Shown here: piece by piece, positions 11,601 to 22,671 of the stretch
Layout of the letters: each line of letters starts with the position of its first letter
Position numbering within the stretch: position 1 is the first letter of the stretch
Program-made: the position numbers and the translations under genes
Notes under the pieces: model-generated
The model's database searches: none
What the model saw: only the letters and a program-made list of their open reading frames with translations
What the model was told of the DNA's origin: nothing
DNA from: Brachycybe producta
Taxonomy: Eukaryota; Arthropoda; Diplopoda; Playtdesmida; Andrognathidae
NCBI GenBank assembly: GCA_036925085.1
Contig: JAUPFP010000006.1
Coordinates: forward strand, 8,065,325-8,129,324
Direction of reading: 5' to 3'
DNA: 64,000 bases

Positions 11601-13607
11601 ATGGCTTTTTAATTCTTAAAAAAATCAATTTAAAAAGAATTAATAAATATTTTTTTCACAAATACTTCAACGCGATTCAAACGACCAAAATCCCAATGGA
11701 AAACTCGCGAAAATGAAAATTGATTTTTGGTGGGAACCGCGGTTAATAATTAAATTCCAAAAAAAGTGTTCTACCATGTTTGAAAACTTTATAAATTGAA
11801 ACACACTTGTATTTTTAGTTGAACATCGATCCCGAGGATCTGATACCGAAGTTACCAAAACCGAAAGACCTGCAACCGTTCCCCACCAAACTGACATTGG
11901 TATCTTACATCGGATGTTTCTTATTAGAGAAGTACGCTTGCGAGTAATTTGAATTTCGTTCTTAGATTTACAAGGGAAACAAAGATAAGGTTCGGTGCTT
12001 GACTGTCGAGCCGTACGGTCAGTTCTTAGCATCTGGTTGTGATGACGGCATTGTTAAGATCTGGGAAGTGTTGACTGGACGTTGCTTTGGAAGCATCAAG
12101 ATGGAAGGAGCCATAAAAAGCATTGCTTGGTGTCCCAACGCCAGCATCTGCGCCATCGCAGTTGCAGTGTTAGTTTCACACTTCGAAACGATTCTTGTCG
12201 ACACACAAAAAAAGAATCGCATTAAAAGAATGTTTTTGTTTTCAGTAACAACAATGTTGTAATCTTGAACCCGAAAGTAGGCGATAAATTGGTTTTCGGT
12301 AATACGGACCAACTACTTGGAACTCAGCTTAATGCTTACAAAGGTAAAACTCAAGAGTTTCAAATCTTGTGAACGAAGTTTGGATATGAAGTTCTTTTGA
12401 TCATTTACAGCAGGAAAAAGTTCCTCTGTTGTTTGGCGATTAGCAACGGACAAGGAACACATGAAGGGTTACAGGATAGTCATCGAACATCCAAAGGTCT
12501 CTTCTTCGGGTTTTTAATTTCTATCTCGATTCTAAACGGTTTTGTTTCTTTAAATATCACAGGAAGTAAAACAAGTGACGTGGCATTGCAAAGGAGATTA
12601 TTTTGCAACTGTAATGTCGAATGCCGCAAATAAGTCTGTCTTGATGCATCAGTTGACGAAACGACATTCGCAGGTAAATTTGGATACCACTGTATTTATT
12701 GTTAATTGGATTATATAAGTGACAATTTTATTGTTTGTTTGTTTTTTGTCTCAGGAACCGTTCCGTCGTTCTAAGGGCCTCGTCCAATGTGTTCTGTTTC
12801 ATCCCATTCGTCCTTTCTTCTTTGTCGCCGTGAGTGAACATTATAAGGTTCATTTTCTATGTACTCCGTTACAAAATCTTTTATATTTAACGCACAGACG
12901 CAACGTTACGTTCGTATTTACAATCTGATGAAACAAGAACTGTCCAAGAAACTGATGGCGAACTGCAAATGGATTTCGAGCATGGCCGTCCATCCTGCAG
13001 GTACCATCAAATTTTGTTTTGATTATTTTTGATGGAATACATTGCAAAGTATTGGGCTACAAACATGTTTAACGTCATATCTGATATTTACTCTTCTCTG
13101 AAAGGTGATAACTTAATCATCGGCAGTTACGACAGCCGCCTCAGTTGGTTCGACTTGGATCTGTCGAGCAAACCGTATCAAACACTCAGGTGACTCGAAG
13201 TGCTTTACATAATGTGTTTTACGATAGATCAGTTTAACCCCTTTGTTCTTTGCAGGCATCACAAAAAGGCACTTCGTCAGGTGTCGTACCACCGTCGTTA
13301 CCCGCTATTTGCGTCAGCTTCCGACGATACTTCCGTCATCGTTTGTCACGGAGCAGTTTACAAGTAAGCCAATACAAATCAATACGTATTATTTTAAAAG
13401 CATTTTCGGTAACGTTGCCAATTGCCTTTTGTTTTTTTTTGTTTTTTCTTTAGCGATTTCTTGCAAAATCCATTGATCGTACCCGTCAAGGTCCTTCGAG
13501 GCCATTCGACCAAGGACGACCTCGGTGTTTTAGATTGTCAGTTTCATCCAACACAACCGTGGATTTTTACTAGTGGCGCGGATGGACACATTTTCTTATA
13601 CACTTAA
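8641..13607 (+). CDS. BOP1: Ribosome biogenesis protein BOP1, 18 exons, complete
   Basis: Nucleolar WD40 protein of the PeBoW complex (PES1-BOP1-WDR12), needed for 28S/5.8S rRNA maturation and 60S assembly; yeast Erb1. Exons: 8641-8676, 9332-9550, 9623-9742, 9806-9957, 10028-10145, 10221-10433, 10508-10618, 10694-10855, 11819-11899, 11966-12168, 12246-12343, 12411-12496, 12563-12673, 12755-12829, 12898-13000, 13105-13189, 13256-13363, 13454-13607. The total is 2235 nt (744 aa; human 746) with all phases consistent. Residues 1-125 are acidic and low-complexity. BOP1NT spans ~126-390 ([68 protein letters not shown]). WD40 repeats run ~405-744 ([42 protein letters not shown]). The 963-bp intron 8 shows no feature. 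Exon 12 has a tandem NAGNAG acceptor. Confidence 0.96.
8713..8718. promoter_or_regulatory. Second E-box CACGTG, BOP1 intron 1
   Basis: Perfect E-box 37 bp into intron 1. With the site at 8560 it brackets the first BOP1 exon, 147 bp apart. Confidence 0.4.
8740..8753 (+). promoter_or_regulatory. RFX X-box match, first copy
   Basis: Fourteen bases matching the RFX consensus GTHNYYATRRNAAC at every defined position, in BOP1 intron 1. A second full match begins at 8796. Confidence 0.5.
8796..8809 (+). promoter_or_regulatory. RFX X-box match, second copy
   Basis: GTTGCTATGGCAAC, a full match to the 14-bp RFX consensus and close to an ideal inverted repeat. It is 42 bp downstream of the first match and in the same orientation. 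Confidence 0.55.
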
Positions 13608-13743
13608 TTTTTTATGAAATTCGAAACGAACTTCACGAAATCGCAACAAATTAAAAATCCACTTAAACGAGTTTTTCGAATTTATCTTTGCTTCTTTTTT
13701 TGAAATTCTTTTAAGTGAAACGTCAGAACGACTTTTATATTGC

Positions 13744-13749
13744 AATAAA
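13744..13749 (+). promoter_or_regulatory. BOP1 polyadenylation signal AATAAA
   Basis: First AATAAA after the BOP1 stop, 137 bp downstream. It sits in the tail-to-tail spacer with PIGU. Confidence 0.6.
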
Positions 13750-14202
13750 TTCCATCGTACATTTCTACGGAAATATAATTTGGTTTTCAGGTTGCAATAG
13801 TAAACTGATAAGGTCAAACAGATGACCTTTTTGCTCGCACGATCGATTAGTGTTGCGGTTTCAAAGTATTGTTGCTTTGTATACTTCTAGCTTGGAGAAG
13901 CCATTCTTTAAGTCTGGTTCTTTTTTAGTGAAAAACCGAAAAGCGATTTTTTCAAATGAACAAAAACATTATAATATTTAAGTGTAATTTCACATTTCGA
14001 GTTTCTAATAAATTAATAATAATGGAAATGGTATATCGTAATTTCTTCGTAAAGAAACTGAACAGTGTAAAATAACTCGTACTCTATCCTACCGTTTCAG
14101 AAACAATGTTAATATTCTTAAAAAATAAAACTTTTTATGGCAATTTCAAATTATTGATTTTTGTATTTCACTTCAACCAAAGCCAATAAATTAGGCTCTT
14201 GG

Positions 14203-14432
14203 CAAACGGGCGACATTAGAAAACAGTTTTCGGCGACAAAAAAGAAGTTGACGGTCGCTAGACCGTCGTCGCAATGTATGTTCTATGAAAGGACGCCAAC
14301 CTTGCCACACAGTTAAAAGTTGCCTGCGTGCCAAGGTTGCCGTCCTTCCATAGAAAAATACATGGCGACGACGGTCTAGCCGACCTTCGACTTCTTTTTT
14401 GTCGCTATTTTGTCAAAAAACGCCTGTGTTTC
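14203..14432. repeat. Foldback MITE between BOP1 and PIGU
   Basis: Long inverted repeat. The arm at 14232-14306 (GGCGACAAAAAAGAAG, ACCGTCGTCGC, CTATGAAAGGACG) pairs with the arm at 14335-14405 read backwards. Weaker outer arms extend it on both sides. A relative lies in PIGU intron 10. Confidence 0.7.
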
Positions 14433-14489
14433 TACCCTTATAGTGACCTTAAGAAGCTAATTTCCTTATAAATTGATTTCATCAACATT

Positions 14490-14495
14490 TTTATT
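14490..14495 (-). promoter_or_regulatory. Probable PIGU polyadenylation signal
   Basis: Minus-strand AATAAA 193 bp past the PIGU stop codon. It is the first good match downstream of the gene. Confidence 0.4.
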
Positions 14496-14687
14496 TCACA
14501 CATTATGCTTCAAAAACGTATTTTCACGAATGGCGAACAAAAATAACGTTCACTTCGGATTGCTCTTTGCAATTTTATATTTGTGACCTATTCAATTAAC
14601 TTCAACACAGATTCAAGGAAATCAAAGAGCTCTCAAATATTGTGCAAGAATGATAATAAAAAGAATCGTGTCCTACCACTTTTAACT

Positions 14688-17600
14688 TCACTCCAGAACA
14701 AGTTTTTTTGTTTTTCCACCATCGACACTCAAGTCTAGTCCATTAAGAAGATGATAATCTCTTTTGATGTGTGCAAACAGCAAATCCGTGACAAGAAATA
14801 TCTTCAAAGTTAAAAAAAAAACGGTTCAAATTAAATTACGAAGGACACTGGAACCGTTTCGTGCGTATCTCGCGTTTACCTGAGCGACATTCAATGCTAG
14901 CGTGGTGCCGAAGAAAAAGTTCGCATTGGCACTGCCGGCATAGAGCCACATGTGATAGAGAACTGGACCGAGTACGGAACACGCGAGGAAAATACAACTG
15001 ATAACAAACGGTTGCCTCATGTCTAAAAATGTCAGAAAAATTATTAAAATAAACTCACAAATGTAAATATATTCCGATAGCTTAAATCACGGGCTACTTT
15101 TTGTCGTTCTGTAGCTGCTACTAAAAAGGCGCGCCAAATGAAACGCATTGTTCGAAATGGTATTTGCTAGACGAGCAATTACAACATAGACGTAACTAAA
15201 AAAAAATACTACTAGTTTCATTTGTGAGCGTGACGACAGGCTTGTGATCTAGTACTTTGATTAATTTAGCGATGCATGCGCACATGAATACTACTTCAAT
15301 GAAATCAATATTTTGTAACAAAAAGTGGACGATGAAATGACGATCATAAAAACGGGCCATTGCACTACAATAAACGTAACCCGTGTGTAAGCGGTCTAAG
15401 GCCCTTGGCGCACAGGCGGCTTTTGAAAGACTTTTCAAAAAATCTGTTCGAAATTGGCGACAAAATGCCCTCTTGACGAAGAAAAACATATCGAATGTAA
15501 TATAATCAAACGTAATATGAAGTACCACACAATAAGAGTAACATCAAAGAGACCCGCCATGTCGTTAAAAAGTGTTTTCAAAGTCGCCCGTGTGCCAAGG
15601 TTGGCGCCTTTCCATAAATTAATACATAGCGACGACAGTCCAGCGAACTTCGACTTGTCGACTTTGTTGTCGAAAAGTGTTTCAAAACAAATCGTCTGTG
15701 TGCGAAGGCGCTCAACGGGTGGATTTCTCAAATAAAAAATATCTCACATTGATATAAATGTGACCATACTGGAAGGAGTGACGTATACAGAGCAATATCA
15801 CCAACACTCGGATACGATTTGAATATACTCATTAGAGCAATAAGAATAAATGCAACAAACATGGAATCATTTCTAGAAAAAGAAATACGAAAAAGATTAA
15901 AAAAAAAGTTACTTCGACAATTCCAATAAATATTCAACTCACGGACCTAAATTTGAACATCAACGGCAAGACGTAGATGAAAGCGTTCATCTGAAATGCA
16001 CAGATGAAGAAGTCACGAAAGTGATCGAACATTTCGGTGAAGAAATACCAGAAGAGACCGATATTCGGAGTCAAGTCTTCGACATACAACCTGCACAGTT
16101 TCAAACGAACGAAACATGAAATTGACTTACGATAAAGTAATATTCGATAAAATATCTCTCACATGAACCCGTAGACTCCTTCGAGATAATTCCACGATCC
16201 CAAAAGCGAATATGACGTAATTAAGAGTAGACCCGTGAAGAAAGCATAAGCGAGAAACGTCACGAACATCAAAAGCCATCTTTTTATGCCGGGATTTGAT
16301 ATAGACTGCTTCTGTTTCAAAAGATTTGAAATTAACACCTAACCTCACAAAATGTCGTCATAGGTGCCGAAACTTGCATACTTAAGATGGCTGAATAGAT
16401 ATTTTGTTTTTGATTCCCCCCCCCCCAGGATGGCGCCACTGCAGTGGCTATTATGTTCTATTGAAGGTCTCTTCCCTTCCACCAGAGGTAATTTGAAAAA
16501 TTATATTTTTCAAGCAAACGTTTTTCAGAAGAAATATTACGTTAGAACCTGGAATAGTTGGTGATGATAATGCTAAACATTTTTTCATGAAGATATCTTT
16601 CAAAATCAACCTTAATTTATGACAGTTTGAAAACAAAAAGAAAATATTTTTTATGAAATGTCAATGAAAACCCCTAAAACAGGTGTCATTTTCAAACTAG
16701 AGTCCTGCATCGACCAGGGTGGTCGTTAGCCGATAGCTGTTGGCCGAATTTTTTATATAGGTTATAGACAAATTCTTTTTTGTGTGTAGCCTATTTGTTT
16801 AATTTGCCAACAGAAACCAATGGAAAAAAAATTAGTGGGTCGACCAGCTTTTCTATTGGTCGATTGGGCCGTTTGGGTCGAATGGGCCGTTTGAGTTGAA
16901 TGGGTCGAATGGGCCGTTTGAGTTGAATGGGTCGAATGGGCCACTTGGGTTGAATGGGTAGAATGGGCCACTTGGGTTGAATGAGTCGAATGGGCCACTT
17001 GGGTTGAATTTTTTTTTTTTTTAACATACATTTGTTGTCCCACATTAGCCTTCTCTATAATAAACCTAAAGGAAGCTTCACATGGGTCAGTCCTGAGTTA
17101 CTGCTCTACTACTCTTTATGCTTAAGAATTCTGAAGTGGATGTTTTACAGCCAACAGAAATGTTTGAATTTTGATATAATTTATAAAAAAAAATCAATAT
17201 TTACTTTGTTGATTCTTTTAATAGCTTTATTCGGCCCGGCAGTTTAATTCGGCCCGGCCACTTCATTCAACCCGGCTGATTTCTGGTCGACCATGGCCGA
17301 CCCCACATTGTATGTTGAACCAGCTTGGTCGACCCTCAAAAAAATAAAAATGCAGGACTCTATTTCAAACTACTATAAAATGTTTATTTTTAAAATATTG
17401 TCATGAAAAAACTTTTAACATCATCCTTTTTTTTTCTCTCGTAACGTTAATTCTAAAAAAAAAGTTCGCTTGACGTTTTTACGTCCAAATTTTCCAAAAA
17501 CATCCAAGAAGCTTAGTAGCGCCATCTGAGGAACACAATAACAAAATAAATATCTATTCAGAGCTACTCTAACTTTTTAGAAATAAATTTTTTTTGTAAA

Positions 17601-19304
17601 CAGATTTAAAGTTCACTTGAAAATGTAAACATCAATCAACTCTTAATGATATTTCCACAAAAAAATTAAAAAATTAACCGCAGAAAAAGACAAAAATTTA
17701 CGTTGTTTTCTTTATCTGCTAGCTTAAAAGTGAAAAATGAAAATTATGTTTGTAATTAAATCTGAAAATAAGCTTAACCTATTCCGTGACACTTCTAGTG
17801 TCTTACAAACTTAAGTTTCTTCTTACAAGGTGCTCATCAAAAAAGGTACCGCATTGGCCCGAATATAACGCAGCCTCGAACTTACCAGCGCGACCAATTA
17901 ATTTGCCATCAAAATACAATGCGAGCCCTTATTATATAAAAACAATAGATCAAAAAACATCGCCGTTATATTCGGGCTAATCATGTTACTTATAAGAAGA
18001 AAAAAAAAGGTTCTCATTTCTTACTCTCCCCTGAACTCTGTTCTTCGTTCATTCTAGTAGGAATTCTATTTTCGCCAAACAAATTATTCAATCGCATTCT
18101 TCTTTGTACTGCAGAGACTTACATGAACAATGTACCTGGATAACGGCAGAATCAACATAGCCGGATAAAAACTCTGATAAGTTGCGAAAGAAAGAAACAA
18201 AGACATCGGAATCGCTTTTCCTAAAAAAAAAAAAACACCCAACCCAATTAATCGCTTCAAAAAGTAACAACGTTATCGCGGACACAACGATCACCTAAGA
18301 CGGCGAAGTAAATCGAAAGAGAAATGACGAGATTAGCAAAAACGGTTGTCGTCATTCCGCAACAAGAAGCAATGCCGTAAGGATGGAACAAGTAGCTTTT
18401 TGAAAATAGAAAAAAAAAAAAAAACTTAAAACAAGAAACTCATCCCTTCTTGAGAAACAAAAAAAAAACTCACAGAACTGCGACTGTCGACGGAAGCCTC
18501 TTCAGATCGACAGCTTTTAAAAGCAGTTTCGAACTATCGGATGAATACGAAGCAACGTTTTTGTTCTGATCGACTAACTAGAAAGCAGAAAAAAAGATGA
18601 CCACTTCATTTGAACTCGACGGTAACAAGATAACTAACAATGTTCTTTAAAAACTCGTTTGTCAACCTCGAAAGAACGAAAGCCGTCGTCAAATCGCACA
18701 ACTGTCAAAAGAAAGATAAGTTCGTTAAGTGAATAACACATTTTTTCAGATTTTTACGCTCGCTTCGAGCTGTTTTTTGGGGCTCACCACGAATATGAAT
18801 GGGACAAAAACATCAGAATTCTTCGTAATGAAGTCGAAAACAACCAAAAACAAAGGAGTCTGCAAGAAAAATGACACCTAAGAAGTTGAAAATAACATGA
18901 TTTCGTGTAAAATACGAGTAAATACTTCATGAAAAACGCCTCCAGAATATGGATTAAGGCCCTTTCGATATAAATATATGCCCTCCGTTACTGTAAACGG
19001 AAAATAAAACAATGAAACAACCCGTTTCTTACGACAGTAAAACAAACGTGGCCCACACTATATAACAAAAGGACAAGATTGCTATAGTAGTATATGGATG
19101 GGCCACGTTTGTCCTACGTCCACTCTACGGCCAACCATTTTAACCTTCTGAGTGGCCGTAAAAACACTAACCTCTTTTCCATGAATTCAATGGCGTCGTT
19201 ACACCAACGCCGTGAAAAATCCATGACAATTTACCAGGCATAATTAATAAATAAAGACGAATTGCCGCGCCTAAAACAAATAACAACAGCCACCTTACCG
19301 CCAT
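14688..19304 (-). CDS. PIGU: GPI transamidase subunit PIG-U, 12 exons, complete
   Basis: Multi-pass ER membrane subunit of the GPI transamidase that attaches GPI anchors to proteins. Minus-strand exons: 19304-19172, 18990-18926, 18859-18788, 18701-18639, 18577-18474, 18395-18295, 18220-18123, 16311-16163, 16090-15947, 15872-15748, 15022-14880, 14801-14688. The total is 1311 nt (436 aa; human 435) with all phases consistent. Family landmarks in order: [104 protein letters not shown], and an [12 protein letters not shown] tail. Hydrophobic segments throughout fit the polytopic fold. Intron 7 (1.8 kb) contains a large TIR element and intron 10 a foldback element. Exon 9 ends at a weak GTCCGT donor; the stronger GTGAGT 6 nt away would break the frame. 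Confidence 0.95.
15397..15720. repeat. Foldback element in PIGU intron 10
   Basis: The right half (about 15590-15715) shares long stretches with the element at 14203-14432: GTGCCAAGGTTG, ACATAGCGACGAC, ACTTCGACTT. The left end (GCGCACAGGCGG) is partly complementary to the right end (GTCTGTGTGCGAAGGCGC). It belongs to the same MITE family, more diverged. Confidence 0.6.
16701..17363. mobile_element. TIR element with internal minisatellite, PIGU intron 7
   Basis: Bounded by the terminal inverted repeat GAGTCCTGCAT / ATGCAGGACTC with TA on both sides, as in a Tc1/mariner-type duplication. Subterminal GGTCGACC blocks (16716-16860 and 17285-17335) are also inverted. The middle is a minisatellite. 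A one-ended relative lies at 41069. Confidence 0.65.
16858..17010. repeat. Minisatellite TTGAATGGGTCGAATGGGCC
   Basis: Degenerate tandem array with a repeated core such as GGTTGAATGGGTCGAATGGG and an alternating GCCGTTTG/GCCACTTG. Open frames across it translate to Ser-Thr-His-Gln repeats but have no support as genes. Confidence 0.8.
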
Positions 19305-20190
19305 TTTATTTTTAACATTCAGCGAACTCAGCGCCATCTATTAGCTAAGTTAAGAGTTAAGAGACTACATCGCAAAAATACTTTGAAAAATCTCCGCAAA
19401 GAGCGCTAGCATCGTTTTTATATTGAGAAAATAGACCCCTAATGTTAAAAAAACAAAAAAATGTTAATAAATTTTAAAATACACACAAGTCGCAGCGGCA
19501 ATATGTTTATTTTTCATATTTAAACTTGTCCTTTGTTTTCAAAATGCAACGTGCACCTTAAATATATGCTGATCGAGTGATAGACAATTAATTGTCACGT
19601 TGCACTGAACAAAAATGAAAACTGTTCAGTGAAGTCCATAGAGAGTACAATCCAATGGAACAATGGATTGTACTCTCTATGGACTTCACTGGACAGTTTT
19701 CATTTTTGTTCAGACACCTCCGGTTCCGGAAAGTACCAGCCTTTTGAAACACCATTAAGGTATACCCCAAGGTTATCCTAGAATGGAAACCAGAAATGGG
19801 ACAAGTCTGAAACTTGTTCCATTGGACATGGCCATTGAGAGTACAATCCGATGGAACAACCTTTTGGTATACCTTAATGGTATTTCAAAAGGCTGTATTT
19901 CTGGAACCGGAGCTAGCTAGTGTTTGAACAAAAATGAAAACTGCAGTTTTCATTTTGGTTCAGACACATATCCGGTACCGGAAATAAAGTCTGTTGAAAT
20001 ACTGTTAATACTTTGAAATAATGTTGTCCCATTTACAAAAAAGTTTGTCCCACTTTGGGCTTTGGGGTACACCTTAATAACAGCTGCAGATCACAACATC
20101 CGGATCGTCTGTTTCATAATACATGTATTATGAAAGAGACGATCCAGATGTTTAAAGTACACACTGCACTTGGCAATTGAAAGCTGTTTC
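19305..20190. repeat. PIGU upstream flank with nested palindromes
   Basis: No gene is seen. A near-perfect palindrome at 19605-19713 has arms of about 49 nt (TGAACAAAAATGAAAACTG, CCATAGAGAGTACAATCCA) and a short loop. Diverged pieces of the same arms recur at 19830-19860 and 19925-19965. GGTTCCGGAAAGTA and TACCTTAATGGT segments are inverted around them. This is a composite foldback element. Confidence 0.7.
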
Positions 20191-21337
20191 GTCATACTTT
20201 GGGGAAACAAGTACGGAACCGGGTAACTGTTGCAAGAATAATAATCGATTTTGCCATTTTCTTTTCGTATAAAACAGCTGTCATATTCCATTTCATTTTT
20301 TCTAAGGGCGTTCATAGGCGAGCGACGTTTAGTGGCCGAAATGAACTGCAACCGACCACTCAAGTCGACTCTATACGACCAGTTTTTGCAGCCCAGTCAA
20401 CTATATACTTGTAAACCTTTCCAACCACTGGCAGTCGACTTGAGTAGCTGGTTTTACCAACACCACCCACTTTTTGTAGTCCATCTCGACCACCAAGGGC
20501 CTTGTCACACAAACCACTTTTTAATGATAACGAGTTCGACTTGCAAAATGTAGTTGGCTTGTCTCGCCAAAACCGACAACTCGAGTTGAGCGTGTAAGTT
20601 GAGCGAACTGTAAAACAGTGGTCGTCATTGACAACAGGAACTGATATGACGTTTGCGAAAATAAACTTTGACAAAGGAAACGCTTTCGTTATGGTTTCTC
20701 CGTCATAGGAATTGAACACAATAAAAAAAAAGTCGCGACAGGCCGTTTTAAACTGTTTCTTGTCTAAAAGACAACCCGATCTGTCGTCGATGGCGGAGAT
20801 CGACCACTTTCAGGCGACAGAAGTTTGAAAGTTGTTAAAACACCGCTCATACGAGCGGTATCATTTTATAGGAATGCAAATGTCAGCCACAGCTCAGCCA
20901 CCTGTGACAACAGTTTAGCAGTCGAACTCGACCAATAAAAAAAAAGTGGTTCGAGCGACACGGACCTAAAATGCTCTCATCTGTTGAATGCCTTAAAAAG
21001 CAAACATGTTCACCAGATCAATTTCTTGCACGAGAAATGTATACGGAACTCGCAAAGTTACCACGTACTTTTTTGTTAAAAAAAAAATGAAAAAGATGTA
21101 TGATGTTTTTTCAAAAGCTATTTAGTGTTTTTGTAAAGTTCGATCAGCTCCATTGGTTCGAACAAAATAATGAAACCTGTCAAAATGAAAATTAAATCAA
21201 TGAAAAAAAAAAATGATTGCCATTATCATTTTAAAGTAAATGAAAACCGATACCGCGTCAACCAATACATCCTTCACGTGGAACAGGAAATTCGTATTTC
21301 AACAACCCAGGTGGTTACACATGTACCAACTGGATAA

Positions 21338-21343
21338 TATAAG
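21338..21343 (+). promoter_or_regulatory. TATA box of defensin-like gene A
   Basis: TATAAG 65 bp upstream of the start codon, well placed for a short 5' UTR. The same spot in copy B (near 24155) reads TACAAG. Confidence 0.5.
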
Positions 21344-21407
21344 TCCATCCAATAGGCAGGCAAAAACTGCCAAACTTCATTTAGTTGTCTGGTTGCCTGT
21401 GTATAGT

Positions 21408-22529
21408 ATGTCTGGTTCCAAAGCAATTATTTTGGTGGCTTTCGTCTTTACGATCCTGTTTGTAAACGGTAAGAAAACGCATTGAAAAGGAAGCTGGTTA
21501 TAAATGTAGAAATAAAAACCCGCTTCGTAAACGGGAGTTGCTATTTTGATGAACGGCAGAACGGATCGGAACAGACGGAAGGTTAGGTTTAGTTAAATTA
21601 AGCTTGTTGCAGAGGGTCTTGGGAGCGCAGCCCTCCAATTTTCAAAGAATTAATTCATCAAATTTGTCCAATGTTCGGACCGTTGAACAAATTACGGAAC
21701 ACTGGACTAATTTGATGAAAAAAATCTTTAGAAACTGTGGGGCTGAACTCCCAAGACCCTCTGCAACAAGCTTAATTTAACTAAACCTAACCTTCCGACT
21801 GTGTCTACTATTTTTTCCGACTGTTCCTACCGTTGTTCCGACCGCGTTCATCAAAATATAGCACCACCCCTTTCAAACTCTCCTAATTCTGTTTTCCAGA
21901 AGAGCAAAAATTAAGTGAAACACGTCGTTTAGAAACTAGAAGAGCTACCAGTTTGAAAAATGACATAAATTTAAAGCACAGTGTATTTTTTTTTTAAATT
22001 TTTACCTATCAAAAGTTCATTTTGAAAGATATATCAAACATGAAACTACTAAATGAAATGATTCAGCTACCATTTTAGCTTCGAACACATTTTCAAGTTC
22101 GCCTTACAAGTGTTGCTCCTGTATCAAAAGAAACTTGAAAGTGATTTAAAAACTAGAATGGTAGCTTAATCACTTAACCAGATAAACCAGAGATTTCGAA
22201 AATCGGCTGTTTTCATAAAACACCTTACATTCGTATAAAATTGTTTCTATAATTCTTAATATGTAACTTGTTATCCTCGTTAAATAGTTACATCCAGACG
22301 GTTCTTCGGTTGTTACTCTTGGTTTCATAGTTGGTTTTACAGTGGTTGTGGCAAGGAATGTCCTGTAGGATATGGGAATTATAAATGTGCTCATCACGAA
22401 AACCACTGGCAATGCCTTTGTAGTACGGGAGAGACAGTAGACGGTGAAAATTGGCTCACAGTGCCAGAAGCAGAACAGCAGAGAAGAAACGGAGGAGGAA
22501 ATGTTGACGAATTCGAACATCAATTTTAA
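21408..22529 (+). CDS. Secreted six-cysteine defensin-like peptide, copy A
   Basis: Two exons, 21408-21468 and 22288-22529, joined in phase 1, giving 100 aa. Exon 1 is nearly all signal peptide: Met, a Lys at 5, then a hydrophobic core of about 13 residues. Exon 2 begins with a Thr-Ser-Arg-Arg dibasic stretch and holds all six cysteines at residues 29, 41, 45, 54, 63 and 65. The pattern C-x11-C-x3-C-x8-C-x8-C-x-C is the CS-alpha-beta signature (CxxxC with CxC) of invertebrate defensins. Two SWF motifs lie between the first two cysteines. A tail of about 35 residues follows, with an Arg-Arg at 86-87 and acidic residues; bivalve mytilin/myticin precursors also carry acidic C-terminal extensions. 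It is probably antimicrobial; the same scaffold also serves toxins, so function is inferred. The start was set by signal-peptide position and the TATA box. Confidence 0.8.
21571..21803. repeat. Inverted-repeat MITE in copy A intron
   Basis: Arms of about 75 nt (GGAAGGTTAGGTTTAGTTAA, GCAGAGGGTCTTGGGAG) with AATTTGATGAA inner arms and an asymmetric loop. The same element at the same place in copy B pre-dates the duplication. Confidence 0.85.
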
Positions 22530-22648
22530 GAAGATACAATATTTCAAAAAAATTATCATTACAATGAAAAGACAACAATGTACTGTATCTCCTATGTTCA
22601 TATTTGATTAAAACTGTTTAATGAATGATTATTGTTTAATTAAAATCT

Positions 22649-22654
22649 AATAAA
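22649..22654 (+). promoter_or_regulatory. Polyadenylation signal of copy A
   Basis: AATAAA 120 bp after the stop codon. Its counterpart in copy B has been pushed to 26333 by an inserted LTR. Confidence 0.6.
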
Positions 22655-22671
22655 TGTGTCGTAGTTTTTTT

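Larger units (their letters stand above)
20190..22671 (+). repeat. Tandem duplication unit A
   Basis: This block recurs at about 23080-25561 with the same order of parts: a GGGGAAACAAGTA start, a foldback MITE (20300-20860), a gene promoter, exon 1, an inverted-repeat MITE in the intron, and exon 2. Non-coding identity is high, with small indels, so duplication followed the MITE insertions. Confidence 0.85.

Noticed and set aside
16762-17045. Ser-Thr-His-Gln and Pro-Ile-Gln repeat proteins
   Set aside because: Both frames are translations of the same minisatellite inside a transposable element in a PIGU intron; there is no start context or conservation.
18123-18220. Apparent frameshift in PIGU exon 7
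   Set aside because: My first reading dropped one CTTTC unit; recounting the bases gives 98 nt and a continuous [20 protein letters not shown] frame.
21240-21407. Upstream extension of the copy A peptide
   Set aside because: It would bury the signal peptide, includes the TATA box, and lies in promoter-like sequence.
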